A program made the position numbers and the translations under genes. This document shows positions 38,377 through 48,111 of a stretch of DNA of 64,000 nt, one piece after another (within the stretch, counting starts at the first letter, position 1; the number at the start of each line of letters is the position of its first letter). The DNA lies in contig JAJYLZ010000001.1 of NCBI GenBank assembly GCA_021787395.1, positions 1 through 64,000 on the forward strand, written 5' to 3'. The notes under the pieces are model-generated. The model ran no database searches. It was not told where the DNA came from and saw only the letters and a program-made list of their open reading frames with translations. This DNA is from Chloroflexota bacterium (lineage in GTDB: Bacteria; Chloroflexota; Limnocylindria; Limnocylindrales; CSP1-4).

Positions 38377-38796
38377 CTACCCGCCGCGGCCCACCCCGAG
38401 CTGCCGCATCAGACCCAGCTGGTCGAACTGGTGCCAGTGCTCCACCACGCGGCTGTCGCGGACCCGGAACAGGTGCAGCTCCTCGATCTCGTACCGGCGC
38501 CCGCTCGGCGGCATCCCCATGAACGGCCCGGACTGGGTGGCCGCGCTCGTGAGCCGGACGCTCACGAGGTCGCCCTCGGCCACCAGTTCGTGCACCGTGA
38601 ACACCACGTCGGACAGGCCGGCTGACACGCGCTCGATGGCCGCGCGCATCCCTGCCCGCGGGTCGTCGCCGAACGGGTAGCCGTGGAACACCGCGTCAGG
38701 CGCGATGAGCTCGTCCGCCGCTTCACGGCTGCCGGCCGCGAAGATCTCGGCGATGAACCGGCGGACGACCGCCTTGTTGGCCTCCGGGCTCGTCAT
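38377..38796 (-). CDS. SnoaL-like/NTF2-fold ester cyclase-type protein
   Basis: NKAVVRRFIAEIFAAGSREAADELIAPDAVFHG, GMPPSGRRYEIEELHLFRVRDSRVVEHWHQFD. Confidence 0.85.
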   Translation of the reverse strand: MTSPEANKAVVRRFIAEIFAAGSREAADELIAPDAVFHGYPFGDDPRAGMRAAIERVSAGLSDVVFTVHELVAEGDLVSVRLTSAATQSGPFMGMPPSGRRYEIEELHLFRVRDSRVVEHWHQFDQLGLMRQLGVGRGG

Positions 38797-38836
38797 CGGG
38801 GCGCCTCCATGCGGCTCGAGGGGACCATCTTCGCAC

Positions 38837-39952
38837 TCAGCGGGCCCGGCGGACCTCCGGGCCCTCGGCGCCCGGCGGACCCGGCGCCGCAACCGCGTCG
38901 AGCGCCGCGGCGATCCGCTGGTACACGCCGGCCGGGTAGGCGTGGCGGAGGGCGGTCGCGTAGCCCAGGCGGGCGGCCAGGCGGCGGGCCCGGGCCGCCG
39001 GGCTCGCCGCGACCCCTGCCGGGGGGACCGCCGCCGCCAGGTCGCGGGCGGCCAGCTCGGCGGAGATCCGCAGGGCCTCGTCCTCGTCGCGGTCCAGCGC
39101 CGCCGGCCACGGGCGCTGCACGGCGTCCACCCCGGACGACGCCCGCACGAAGGCCGCCACCTCGGCCGGGGACCACGCCCCCACCCGGGCGATGAGCGCC
39201 TCGACCGCCGCCGCGTTCGGCCCGTGCCTCGGCTGGTCCACCGACGCGTCCCAGGCGCGCAGGAGCCGCTCGCGGGCCCGGCCGCGGAACGGCTCGGCGA
39301 GCAGGCCGTCGAGGAACGGCGCCAGGACCACCTCGGCGGCAGCGGAGAGCAGCCCCTCGCGCAGGCCGGCCTCGGCCCAGCGCGGTCGGGGCACGCGGGC
39401 GGCCAGGGCGAGCTCGCAGGCGGCGAACGCCTCGCGCGCGTCCGGCGGGAGGAACCGGCGGACAGTGGCGAGGAACGCGATCGGCGGGGGGTCGGCCGCG
39501 GCCAGCCGGTCCAGCTCGTCGGGCGTCAGGCGCTCCACGCGGGCGAGGAATCGGGCCAGCCGCTCGTCCGGCGTGCCCGACACCAGGTCCGTGCGGCGCG
39601 GGCCGGCGGGCCGGCGGGGCCGGGCCCGCATCGCGGCCGACCGGCGCCACGGGGCGTGGGCGACCGGGCCGGTCCGGCCACGAGTCGCCCCGGCGGACCG
39701 CGACGCGACCGCGGCCGGCACGCCGGCTCGGTCGGCGTCGTAGCGCGCCCGGAGGTCCGGGTCGCTCAGCCAGTCATGGGCGACGTTGATCCGCTTCGCC
39801 CGCTCCAGGGCCTCGGCGCCGTCGCCCGCGACGTCCGGGTGGTGCTTCCGCAGCAGCGCCCGCCAGGCCAGCTCGATCGCCTCGGGCGAGGCGTCCGGGC
39901 CGACCTCGAGCCGGGCGTACAGGTCGTCGTTCGGGACCAGCGGCGCGGGCAC
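38837..39952 (-). CDS. J-domain (DnaJ-like) protein with uncharacterised C-terminus
   Basis: DLYARLEVGPDASPEAIELAWRALLRKHHPDVAGDGAEALERAKRINVAHDWLSDPDLRARYDADR (HPD motif). Confidence 0.85.
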   Translation of the reverse strand: MPAPLVPNDDLYARLEVGPDASPEAIELAWRALLRKHHPDVAGDGAEALERAKRINVAHDWLSDPDLRARYDADRAGVPAAVASRSAGATRGRTGPVAHAPWRRSAAMRARPRRPAGPRRTDLVSGTPDERLARFLARVERLTPDELDRLAAADPPPIAFLATVRRFLPPDAREAFAACELALAARVPRPRWAEAGLREGLLSAAAEVVLAPFLDGLLAEPFRGRARERLLRAWDASVDQPRHGPNAAAVEALIARVGAWSPAEVAAFVRASSGVDAVQRPWPAALDRDEDEALRISAELAARDLAAAVPPAGVAASPAARARRLAARLGYATALRHAYPAGVYQRIAAALDAVAAPGPPGAEGPEVRRAR

Positions 39953-39988
39953 GGGCCTCCGGGTGGACCGGACCGGCGAGGACGGGCC

Positions 39989-41707
39989 TCAGGCCGGCGT
40001 GGCCGCCCGCCCCTCGAGGAAGTCGGTGACGTGCTCGATCGACTGGACGGACCGGGCGCCCGTCGCGCGCTCGGTGACCTCGACGCCGCCCGCGGCCAGC
40101 GAGCGCGGGCTGACCGTGAGGATCCACGGCATGCCCAGCAGCTCGGCGTCGGTCAGCTTCACGCCGGGCGACTCGTCGCGGTCGTCGTACAGGACCTGGC
40201 TCGCGTCGCCACACGCGGCGGCGGCCGCGTACAGCCGCTCCGCCACCTCGGTCACCTTGGGGTCCCGGTTGGCGCCCAGCGCCACGAGGTGGGCGGGGTA
40301 CGGGGCCACCTCGGCCGGCCACACGATGCCCTTCTCGTCGTGGTGCGCCTCGACGATGCAGGCCACGTTGCGCCCGAGCCCGATGCCGTAGGAGCCCATG
40401 ACGATCGGGTGGCGCTCTCCGTCCTCGCCCAGGTACTCGGCGCCCAGCGCCACGGTGTACTTGGTGCCGAGCTTGAAGATGTTGCCGATCTCGATGCCGT
40501 TGCGCAGGATGACCGGCCCGCCGCAGTTGGGGCAGGCGTCGCCCTCCCGGACGTTTGCGATGTCGGCGACCACGTCCGGCGTGTAGTCGCGGCCGACGTT
40601 GGTGTTGCTCAGGTGGTAGCCGGGCTTGTTGGCGCCGGCGACCAGGTTGGCGGACCTGGCGACCAGGCTGTCCACCACGACCAGCGCGTCGCGGGCGCCA
40701 ATCGGCGAGCCGTAGCCCGCCTGCATGCCGCGCTCGAGGATCTCCTCGACCTGCGCCGGCCGCATGCCGCCCGAGGCCTTGATGGCGTTGACGAGCTTGG
40801 TCTCGTTGAGCTCGAAGTCGCCGCGCACGATGGCGACCACGAACCGCCCGTCGCCGGTCACCTGGAACACGGCCTTGGCGGTCTTCGCGGTGGGGATGGC
40901 GAGGAACTCGGCCAGGGCGTCGATGGTCGTCGCGTCGGGGGTGTGCACCTCCTCGACCGGGAGCAGCTCCTCGGCCTCGGGCGCCGCCGTCGTCGAGGGC
41001 GCCACCTGGCGGTTCGCGGCGTAGCCGCAGGCCTCGCACAGCACGAGCACGTCCTCGCCCGCGGGGTTGAGGAACATGAACTCGTGGGCGAGGCTGCCGC
41101 CCATCATGCCGACGTCGGAGCTGACCGGGATCGCCTCGAGCCCGAGCCGCTCGAAGATCCTGGTGTAGGCGCCGTGGTGCGCCCAGTACGCCTTGTCCAG
41201 CCCCGCCTCGTCGCGGTCGCAGGTGTACGAGTCCTTCATCACGAACTCGCGGACCCGGATCAGGCCGCCGCGGCTGCGGGGCTCGTCGCGGAACTTGGTC
41301 TGGAAGTGGTAGATGATCATCGGCAGCTGCCGGTAGCTGCGCACGATGTCGCGCAGCAGGTCGGCCACGACCTCCTCGTGCGTCATCGCCAGCACCATGT
41401 CGCGGTCGCCGCGGTCCTTGAACCGGGCCATCTCGGGCCCGATCGCGTCGTAGCGCCCGGTCTCGCGCCACAGGTCCGCCGGGTGGACCACCGGCATCTC
41501 CATCTCCTGGCCGCCGATGGCGTTGAGCTCCTCGCGGATGACCTGCTCCACGCGCTTGGTCACCCGGAAGCCGAGCGGCAGCAGCGAGTAGATGCCGGCG
41601 CCCAGCTGGCGCACGTAGCCCGCCCGCAGCAGCAGGCGGTGGGACGGCATCTCCGCGTCGGCGGGATCGTCGCGGAGCGTGGTGAAGAACAGGTTGGACA
41701 GGCGCAT
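39989..41707 (-). CDS. proS: Prolyl-tRNA synthetase
   Basis: MRLSNLFFTTLRDDPADAEMPSHRLLLRAGYVRQLGAGIYSLLPLG, FRDEPRSRGGLIRVREFVMKDSYTCD, GSYGIGLGRNVACIVE. Confidence 0.97.
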   Translation of the reverse strand: MRLSNLFFTTLRDDPADAEMPSHRLLLRAGYVRQLGAGIYSLLPLGFRVTKRVEQVIREELNAIGGQEMEMPVVHPADLWRETGRYDAIGPEMARFKDRGDRDMVLAMTHEEVVADLLRDIVRSYRQLPMIIYHFQTKFRDEPRSRGGLIRVREFVMKDSYTCDRDEAGLDKAYWAHHGAYTRIFERLGLEAIPVSSDVGMMGGSLAHEFMFLNPAGEDVLVLCEACGYAANRQVAPSTTAAPEAEELLPVEEVHTPDATTIDALAEFLAIPTAKTAKAVFQVTGDGRFVVAIVRGDFELNETKLVNAIKASGGMRPAQVEEILERGMQAGYGSPIGARDALVVVDSLVARSANLVAGANKPGYHLSNTNVGRDYTPDVVADIANVREGDACPNCGGPVILRNGIEIGNIFKLGTKYTVALGAEYLGEDGERHPIVMGSYGIGLGRNVACIVEAHHDEKGIVWPAEVAPYPAHLVALGANRDPKVTEVAERLYAAAAACGDASQVLYDDRDESPGVKLTDAELLGMPWILTVSPRSLAAGGVEVTERATGARSVQSIEHVTDFLEGRAATPA

Positions 41708-41869
41708 GCGCGAAGGATACCCAACGGACCGCGACGACCGGCCCGGGCGTCGTGGCGGCGCCGACGGGGGCGCCCCGCGCCGCCGCGCCGCGCCGCCGGC
41801 CCCTCGCGCGCAGGCCGTCGCGCCAGGCCCCGCGATCGCCTCGACCGGTCGGCGCGGGCGGCCTGGAGA

Positions 41870-41886
41870 GTTGACGATTCGTTAAC
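41870..41886 (+). promoter_or_regulatory. Candidate PHO box upstream of pit
   Basis: GTTGAC 41870 and GTTAAC 41881, 11-bp spacing. Confidence 0.5.
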
Positions 41887-41966
41887 ACTCGCCGGGCCCC
41901 GCCCTCCCCTATCCTCGCGGTGCGTCCGACCGTCACGGGCCGCGAGGTGCCCAAGCCATCGAACAC

Positions 41967-42971
41967 GTGACCCTGCTCCTGGTCGTCGTCGTCGCCCTGG
42001 CGGTGGCATTCGACTTCAGCAACGGCTTCCACGACACCGCGAACGCGATCGCGACCTCGGTGGCCACCCGGGCGCTCCGGCCGCAGTACGCGCTGCTGAT
42101 GGCCACGGTGTTCAACTTCCTGGGCGCGTTCGCGGGCACCGCCGTCGCCAAGACCATCGGCGCGGGCCTCGTGGACGAGAAGACGACCACCCAGGTGGTG
42201 GTCGCGGCCGCCCTGGCCGGCGCGATCGCCTGGAACCTGATCACGTGGTACGCGGGCCTGCCCAGCTCGTCGAGCCACGCCCTGATCGGCGGCCTGGTGG
42301 GCGCCACCATGATCGCGGTCGGCACCGGCTCCGTGAAGTGGGCTGGCGTCTGGGACAAGGTGATCGTGCCGCTGGTCTCCTCGCCGATCATCGGCTTCGC
42401 CGGCGCCTTCGTCCTGATGCTCGCGCTGACGTGGATCTTCCGCAACGCCGCGCGCAAGCCGCTGGGCCGTGCCTTCAAGCGGCTCCAGGTCCTGTCGGCC
42501 GGGTACATGGCCTTCGCCCACGGCAGCAACGACGCGCAGAAGACGATGGGCATCGTCACGCTCGCGCTGTTCTCGGCGGGCGTCATCCGCACCACGGACG
42601 TCCCGGACTGGGTCATCGTGCTGGCCGCGACCGCCATGTCGCTCGGGACGGCCATCGGCGGCTGGCGGATCATCCGCACCATGGGGCAGCGCGTCGTGCA
42701 GCTCGAGCCGATCCACGGCTTCGCCGCCGAGACGACCGCGGCGTCGGTCATCCTCGGCGCCGCCCACCTGGGCATGCCGGTGTCCACGACCCACGTGATC
42801 TCGAGCGCGATCATGGGCGTCGGGGCGAGCAAGGGCATGCGCGGCGTCCGGTGGGGCGTCGCCCGCCAGATCCTGGTCGCCTGGGTCCTCACCCTGCCCG
42901 CCGCGGGGGTCATCGGCGCGATCGCCTGGGTGGCCCTCAACGCGATCGCCACGACGCTGGGGCTGTCATGA
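41967..42971 (+). CDS. pit: Inorganic phosphate transporter (PiT family)
   Basis: DFSNGFHDTANAIATSVATRAL, GLPSSSSHALIGGLVGA, AHGSNDAQKTMGIV, GMPVSTTHVISSAIMGVG. Confidence 0.96.
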   Translation: MTLLLVVVVALAVAFDFSNGFHDTANAIATSVATRALRPQYALLMATVFNFLGAFAGTAVAKTIGAGLVDEKTTTQVVVAAALAGAIAWNLITWYAGLPSSSSHALIGGLVGATMIAVGTGSVKWAGVWDKVIVPLVSSPIIGFAGAFVLMLALTWIFRNAARKPLGRAFKRLQVLSAGYMAFAHGSNDAQKTMGIVTLALFSAGVIRTTDVPDWVIVLAATAMSLGTAIGGWRIIRTMGQRVVQLEPIHGFAAETTAASVILGAAHLGMPVSTTHVISSAIMGVGASKGMRGVRWGVARQILVAWVLTLPAAGVIGAIAWVALNAIATTLGLS

Positions 42972-43068
42972 GCCGCGCCCACGCGCCCGACTGCCGGGCC
43001 ATCGCGCTCGGAGGCCCCGCCCGCTCACCCGACTCCCCCGCCGCCAGAGCCACCACCGGAGGCACCGC

Positions 43069-43680
43069 ATGGTCCGCCTGATCCCCCGCGACGAGAAGTT
43101 CTACGACCTGTTCGTCGAGGACGGGCAGAACCTGCTGGCCGCGGCCCGCAAGCTCGAGGAGCTGGTCACCTTCTACGACCGCCTGGGCGAGCGCATCGCC
43201 GAGATCCAGGTCCTCGAGAAGCACGGCGACCAGATCGACGCCGAGGTGATGGCCCGCCTCGAGCGCTCGTTCACCACGCCGTTCGACCGCGAGGACATCC
43301 ACGAGCTGGTCAACTTCCTCGACGACGTCGTGGACAACATCCAGGCCGCGGCCGAGACGTTCGAGATCTACGGCATCGAGCGGCCCACCGACGAGACGCG
43401 CGAGATGGCCTCGATCCTGACCGGCCAGGCGTCGCAGCTGCTGGAGGGCCTGCGGAAGCTCGAGAGCGGCAAGGACGTCGCGCCGCACCTGGCCACCGTC
43501 CACGAGCTCGAGCACAAGGCCGACCAGCTGTCCCGGAGCGCCATCGGGCGGCTGTTCAAGAACGGCCTCGACCCGCTCGAGGTGATCAAGTTCCGGGACC
43601 TGTACTCGACGCTCGAGGAGGCAATCGACGCGGCCGAGGACGCCGCCGAGGTGATCGAGCGGATCCTCGCCAAGGCCTGA
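43069..43680 (+). CDS. DUF47/PhoU-like Pit accessory protein
   Basis: IPRDEKFYDLFVEDGQNLLAAARKLEEL, FTTPFDREDIHELVNFLDDVVDNIQAAAETF. Confidence 0.93.
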   Translation: MVRLIPRDEKFYDLFVEDGQNLLAAARKLEELVTFYDRLGERIAEIQVLEKHGDQIDAEVMARLERSFTTPFDREDIHELVNFLDDVVDNIQAAAETFEIYGIERPTDETREMASILTGQASQLLEGLRKLESGKDVAPHLATVHELEHKADQLSRSAIGRLFKNGLDPLEVIKFRDLYSTLEEAIDAAEDAAEVIERILAKA

Positions 43681-43722
43681 GGTCGAGGGCACGGCGGCGC
43701 CGGGCGCACCAGCCAGCCACGG

Positions 43723-44385
43723 CTACCGGCGCCGGGCGATCGTCATCCCGTCGGCGATGCCCAGCAGCACGAACCCGACCCGCTCGTCGGCGGCGATCTG
43801 CCGGTTCACGGCATCGATCGCGCGGCCGCTCTCGTCGTCGGGCCGCGGGTGCACGGCCCGGCCGTGGAACAGCATGTTGTCGAGCGCGATGAGCCCGCCT
43901 CGCCGCACCAGCTGCAGGCAGCGCTCCCAGTACGCCCCGTAGGCGGGCTTGTCGGCGTCGATGAACGCGAGGTCGAACGTGCCGGCCGCTCCCTCCGCCA
44001 GCAGGGCGTCGAGCGTGTCGAGCGCCGGCCCGAGGCGCAGGTCCAACCGGTCCGCGACCCCGGCTTCAGCCCAGTAGCGGCGGGCGGTGGCGGTGTACTC
44101 AGCCGACACGTCGCAGCACACGAGGCGGCCGTCCGGCGGGAGGGCCAGTGCCACCGCCAGCGAGGAGTAGCCGGTGAAGGTGCCGATCTCGAGGCAGCGC
44201 CGGGCGCCGATGGTCTCGGCCAGCAGTGCCAGCAGCGCACCCTGCTCGGGGGCGATCTGCATGCCCGCGTCCGGGTGCGGCGCGGTCTCCTCGCGCAGGC
44301 GGGCGAGGATCGCGGGCTCGCGGTAGCCCACCCGCTCGATGTAGGCGTGGATGTCGTCGGGGCGGCCGGTGGTGGTGGACGTCAT
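43723..44385 (-). CDS. O-methyltransferase (SAM-dependent, family 3)
   Basis: RCLEIGTFTGYSSLAVALALPPDGRLVCCD, FDLAFIDADKPAYGAYWERCLQLVRRGGLIALDNML. Confidence 0.92.
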   Translation of the reverse strand: MTSTTTGRPDDIHAYIERVGYREPAILARLREETAPHPDAGMQIAPEQGALLALLAETIGARRCLEIGTFTGYSSLAVALALPPDGRLVCCDVSAEYTATARRYWAEAGVADRLDLRLGPALDTLDALLAEGAAGTFDLAFIDADKPAYGAYWERCLQLVRRGGLIALDNMLFHGRAVHPRPDDESGRAIDAVNRQIAADERVGFVLLGIADGMTIARRR

Positions 44386-44435
44386 GGCGCGGATCCTCCC
44401 ACGAACCGGCGCGGCGCGCGGGAGGCCGCGTCCGC

Positions 44436-45149
<714 letters not shown>

Positions 45150-45174
45150 GCGCCCGGCATCGTCGGGTGCCGGT

Positions 45175-45202
45175 GTTAACGCCTGGTTCACGCCGGGTCA
45201 AC
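45175..45202 (-). promoter_or_regulatory. Candidate PHO box upstream of phoB-like gene
   Basis: On minus strand GTTGAC (45202-45197), GTGAAC (45191-45186), GTTAAC (45180-45175), 11-bp spacing. Confidence 0.65.
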
Positions 45203-45216
45203 GCTCGGGCGGCGCA

Positions 45217-46707
45217 TCAGGCCGACCGCAGGGCCTCGACGGCGGCGTCGAGTCGGGCGAGCGTCCGCTCTCTGCCCAGCGCGACGAGCACGTCGAACAG
45301 CGGCGGGGTGGCCGCCTGCCCGGTCACCGCCATGCGGATCGCCATGAACAGGTCGCCCGCCTTCCAGCCGCGGGCCTCCACCAGGCGGCGCAGGGGCGGC
45401 TCGAGCTCGTCCGCCTCCCAGGTCACCGCGTCGTGGGCGGCCAGGCGCTCGCCGGCGGCGGCCAGGCCCTCGATCGTCGTGGCCGCGTCCCAGCGCTTCG
45501 GCACCAGGGCGGCGGGGTCGGGCGTGAGCTCGCGCCACAGGAAGCCCGCGACGTCGGTGATCGACGCCAGCGTGGACAGGCGCTCACGGACGATCGGGAG
45601 CAAGGCGGTCAGCTCGCCCTCGGACGGGGCGCGGTCGATCTGCCCGGCCACGGCCGCGGCCTCGGTGAACGGGAGCAGGCGCGCCACGAGGTCCGCGTCG
45701 TCGAGCCGGCGGATCCACTGGCCGTTGAGCCACTCGAGCCGCTCGCGGTCGAAGCGGGCGCCGCCCTTCTGGACCTTGTCGAGCTCGAAGCGCTGGGCGA
45801 TCTCGTCGAGCGTGAGGAGGTCGTCCTCGGTGCCGGGCGACCAGCCCAGGAACGCGAGGTAGTTGACCAGCGCCTCGCGGGTGAACCCCTGGGCGATGTA
45901 GTCGGACACCGCGGTCTGGCTCTTGCGCTTGCTCATCTTGGTGCCGTCGGGGTTGAGGATGAGCGGCACGTGGCCGAAGGTCGGGATGCCGTAGCCGAGC
46001 GCCTCGAACAGCAGGATGTGCTTGGGCGTGTTGCTGACGTGGTCCTCGCCCCGGATGACGTGGCTGATCTGCATCGCCGCGTCGTCCACCACCACCGTGA
46101 AGTGGTACAGCGGCGTGCCGTCGGCCCGGACGATGACGAAGTCGCCGCCCAGGTTGGCCGTGTCGATCTCCACTCGGTCGCGGATGAGGTCGTTCCAGCC
46201 CACCACCCCCGGGCGCACGCGGAAGCGGATCGCGCCGCGGCGGCCCTCCGCCTCGCGCGCCGCGCGCTCGTCGGGCGTCAGGTGCGCGCAGCGACCGCTG
46301 TACGCGGGCGGCAGCTTGGCGGCCTCGCGCGCGCGGCGGTCCGCCTCCAGCTCCTCGGGTGTGCAGTAGCAGCGGTACGCGAGGTCCTTGGCGAGCAGCG
46401 CCTCGGCGGCCTCCGCATACGACCCGAGCCGCTGCATCTGGCGGTACGGGGCGTACGGCCCCGCCTCCTCCAGGCCGGCCACGCCCGGGCCCTCGTCCCA
46501 GGTGATCCCCAGCCAGTGCAGCGCGTCGAGGATGTCCTTCTCGAACGCCGCCGTGCTCCGGGCGACGTCCGTGTCCTCGAGGCGGAGGACGAACGTGCCG
46601 CCCGTGTGCCGGGCGAACAGGTAGTTGAACAGCGCCGTGCGCGCGGTGCCGATGTGGAGGGGGCCGGTCGGGCTGGGCGCGATCCGGACGCGGATGTCGG
46701 AGGGCAT
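45217..46707 (-). CDS. gltX: Glutamyl-tRNA synthetase
   Basis: RIAPSPTGPLHIGTARTALFNYLFARHTGGTFVLRLEDTD, KMSKRKSQTAVSDYIAQGF. Confidence 0.97.
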   Translation of the reverse strand: MPSDIRVRIAPSPTGPLHIGTARTALFNYLFARHTGGTFVLRLEDTDVARSTAAFEKDILDALHWLGITWDEGPGVAGLEEAGPYAPYRQMQRLGSYAEAAEALLAKDLAYRCYCTPEELEADRRAREAAKLPPAYSGRCAHLTPDERAAREAEGRRGAIRFRVRPGVVGWNDLIRDRVEIDTANLGGDFVIVRADGTPLYHFTVVVDDAAMQISHVIRGEDHVSNTPKHILLFEALGYGIPTFGHVPLILNPDGTKMSKRKSQTAVSDYIAQGFTREALVNYLAFLGWSPGTEDDLLTLDEIAQRFELDKVQKGGARFDRERLEWLNGQWIRRLDDADLVARLLPFTEAAAVAGQIDRAPSEGELTALLPIVRERLSTLASITDVAGFLWRELTPDPAALVPKRWDAATTIEGLAAAGERLAAHDAVTWEADELEPPLRRLVEARGWKAGDLFMAIRMAVTGQAATPPLFDVLVALGRERTLARLDAAVEALRSA

Positions 46708-46829
46708 GCGCCGATTGTACGGGCCGGGCGCGCGCGGGCCGCGAAGCGAGCGCGGCCTCGGGATTCGTGCGGCAGCGGAGGCCGCGGCGGTCCCTCGTTC
46801 GACGCCCTGGTCTTGCTTCGACTCCCCGC

Positions 46830-46972
46830 CCATTCCCCCGAGGCATCACTTTCGACCTGAGGGCGCCCGGCAGGCAGCCCAGCGAGCCCATTGATGCCTG
46901 ATCGGCATCGGCTGACGTCCCGTTGCCCCCGCTTCGCGCCCTGGGGCCGCAAGTGATGCCTCCCGAGAATGG
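46830..46972. repeat. Long imperfect inverted repeat (~35-nt arms, ~73-nt loop) upstream of gltX
   Basis: CCATTCCCCCGAGGCATCACTTTCGACCTGAGGGC (46830-46864) and the reverse complement of 46938-46972, CCATTCTCGGGAGGCATCACTTGCGGCCCCAGGGC. Confidence 0.85.
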
Positions 46973-47070
46973 CGGCGCGGGCGGGCGGCGGGCGGCGAAG
47001 CGGCTGCGGCGGAGGGGCTCGCGCAGCAGCGGCTGCGGTGGTCCTCGTTCGGTGCCCCCCGGCCCCTGCG

Positions 47071-47207
47071 GCGACTCGAGTCGCCCCGCACCGCCCCCGG
47101 CGGTGCAACGTCGCGAATTGGGCCGCCGCACCGCCACCAGCGGTATGGGGAGAACGGCCACGCACGAGGGGCCGCGAGCCCGCCACGTAGCACCGCCACC
47201 AGCGGTA
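47071..47207. repeat. Palindrome cluster related to the 6.1-kb cluster
   Basis: GCGACTCGAGTCGC 47071-47084; CACCGCCCCCGGCGGTG 47089-47105; CACCGCCACCAGCGGTA at 47129 and 47191. Confidence 0.85.
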
Positions 47208-47335
47208 TGGCGGAGTCGACGTGCACCGTCTCGGGTAGGAGTCGCTCAGGCTGGACGGTCCGCGCGGGGCAGATCAGCCCGGCGCTGCCGGCGCCGGCGC
47301 CCGCGTTGTCCCCGCGGCACGCCGAGCGCGCCCAT

Positions 47336-48067
47336 TCAGGCCCCGCCGCGCTCCGGCACCCGGTGGAACAGCGCCGGGTCGGCCTCGCCCGGCAGCACGC
47401 GGATCAGCGACGCCGGTCGGAGCCCCAGGGTCGCCCGGCCGCGCGGTCCGTCCAGCGTGAGCGAGTCGAGCGACTCGGAGCGGGCGAGGACCGTCACGTG
47501 CGCGCCCGGTGTCAGCGCCCGCGCCTCGAGGTACGAGAGCAGGCCCGGGTCCTCCTCAGCCTCCTCGGTGATCCGCAGGATCGTCGCCCGGGTGCCCGAC
47601 TCGAGATCCGACAGCGGCACCCCCGCGGGTCGCCTGCGCGCGGTCTCGAGATCGATCGGGTTCCCGTGCGGGCAGGTCTCGGGATGGCCCAGCAGGTCGT
47701 CGAGTCGCGCCTCGACGCGCGGCGACAGGGCGCCCTGCAGGCGCGCCGCCTCCGCATCGCTCTCCGCCCAGGACAGGCCGATGACCGAGGTGAGCAGCCA
47801 CTCGAGCAGGGCGTGGCGGCGGAAGATGGCGTCGGCGGCGGCCCGCCCGGCGGTGGTCAGGACGAGCCCGCGCCCGGTGGCCGGCTCCAGCAGCCCGTCC
47901 GACGCGAGCCGGCGGCACATCTCGGACGCGGCCTGCGTGCTGACGCCGACGTGGCGGCCCAGTTGCGCGCTGGTCGCCGCACGGCCGTCGGAGCCCATGG
48001 CGCGCAGGGCGAGCAGGTACTCCTGGGCCGCGGTGGAGATGTCGGCGGGGTCGTGGCGACGCTGCAT
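47336..48067 (-). CDS. DtxR/MntR family metal-dependent regulator
   Basis: AAQEYLLALRAMGSDGRAATSAQLGRHVGVSTQAASEMCRRLASDGLLEPATGRGLVLTTAGRAAADAIFRRHALLEWLL; C-terminal FeoA-like segment. Confidence 0.9.
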   Translation of the reverse strand: MQRRHDPADISTAAQEYLLALRAMGSDGRAATSAQLGRHVGVSTQAASEMCRRLASDGLLEPATGRGLVLTTAGRAAADAIFRRHALLEWLLTSVIGLSWAESDAEAARLQGALSPRVEARLDDLLGHPETCPHGNPIDLETARRRPAGVPLSDLESGTRATILRITEEAEEDPGLLSYLEARALTPGAHVTVLARSESLDSLTLDGPRGRATLGLRPASLIRVLPGEADPALFHRVPERGGA

Positions 48068-48111
48068 GGCCGTGAGTCTACGGTTCGGGGGCGGCGTCGC
48101 GGGAGGGCCCG

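Noticed and set aside
47041-47335. Possible small protein ORFs within the repeat region before the DtxR-like gene
   Set aside because: ORFs are composed of repeat-derived Arg/Pro/Gly codons and have no motif or RBS support.
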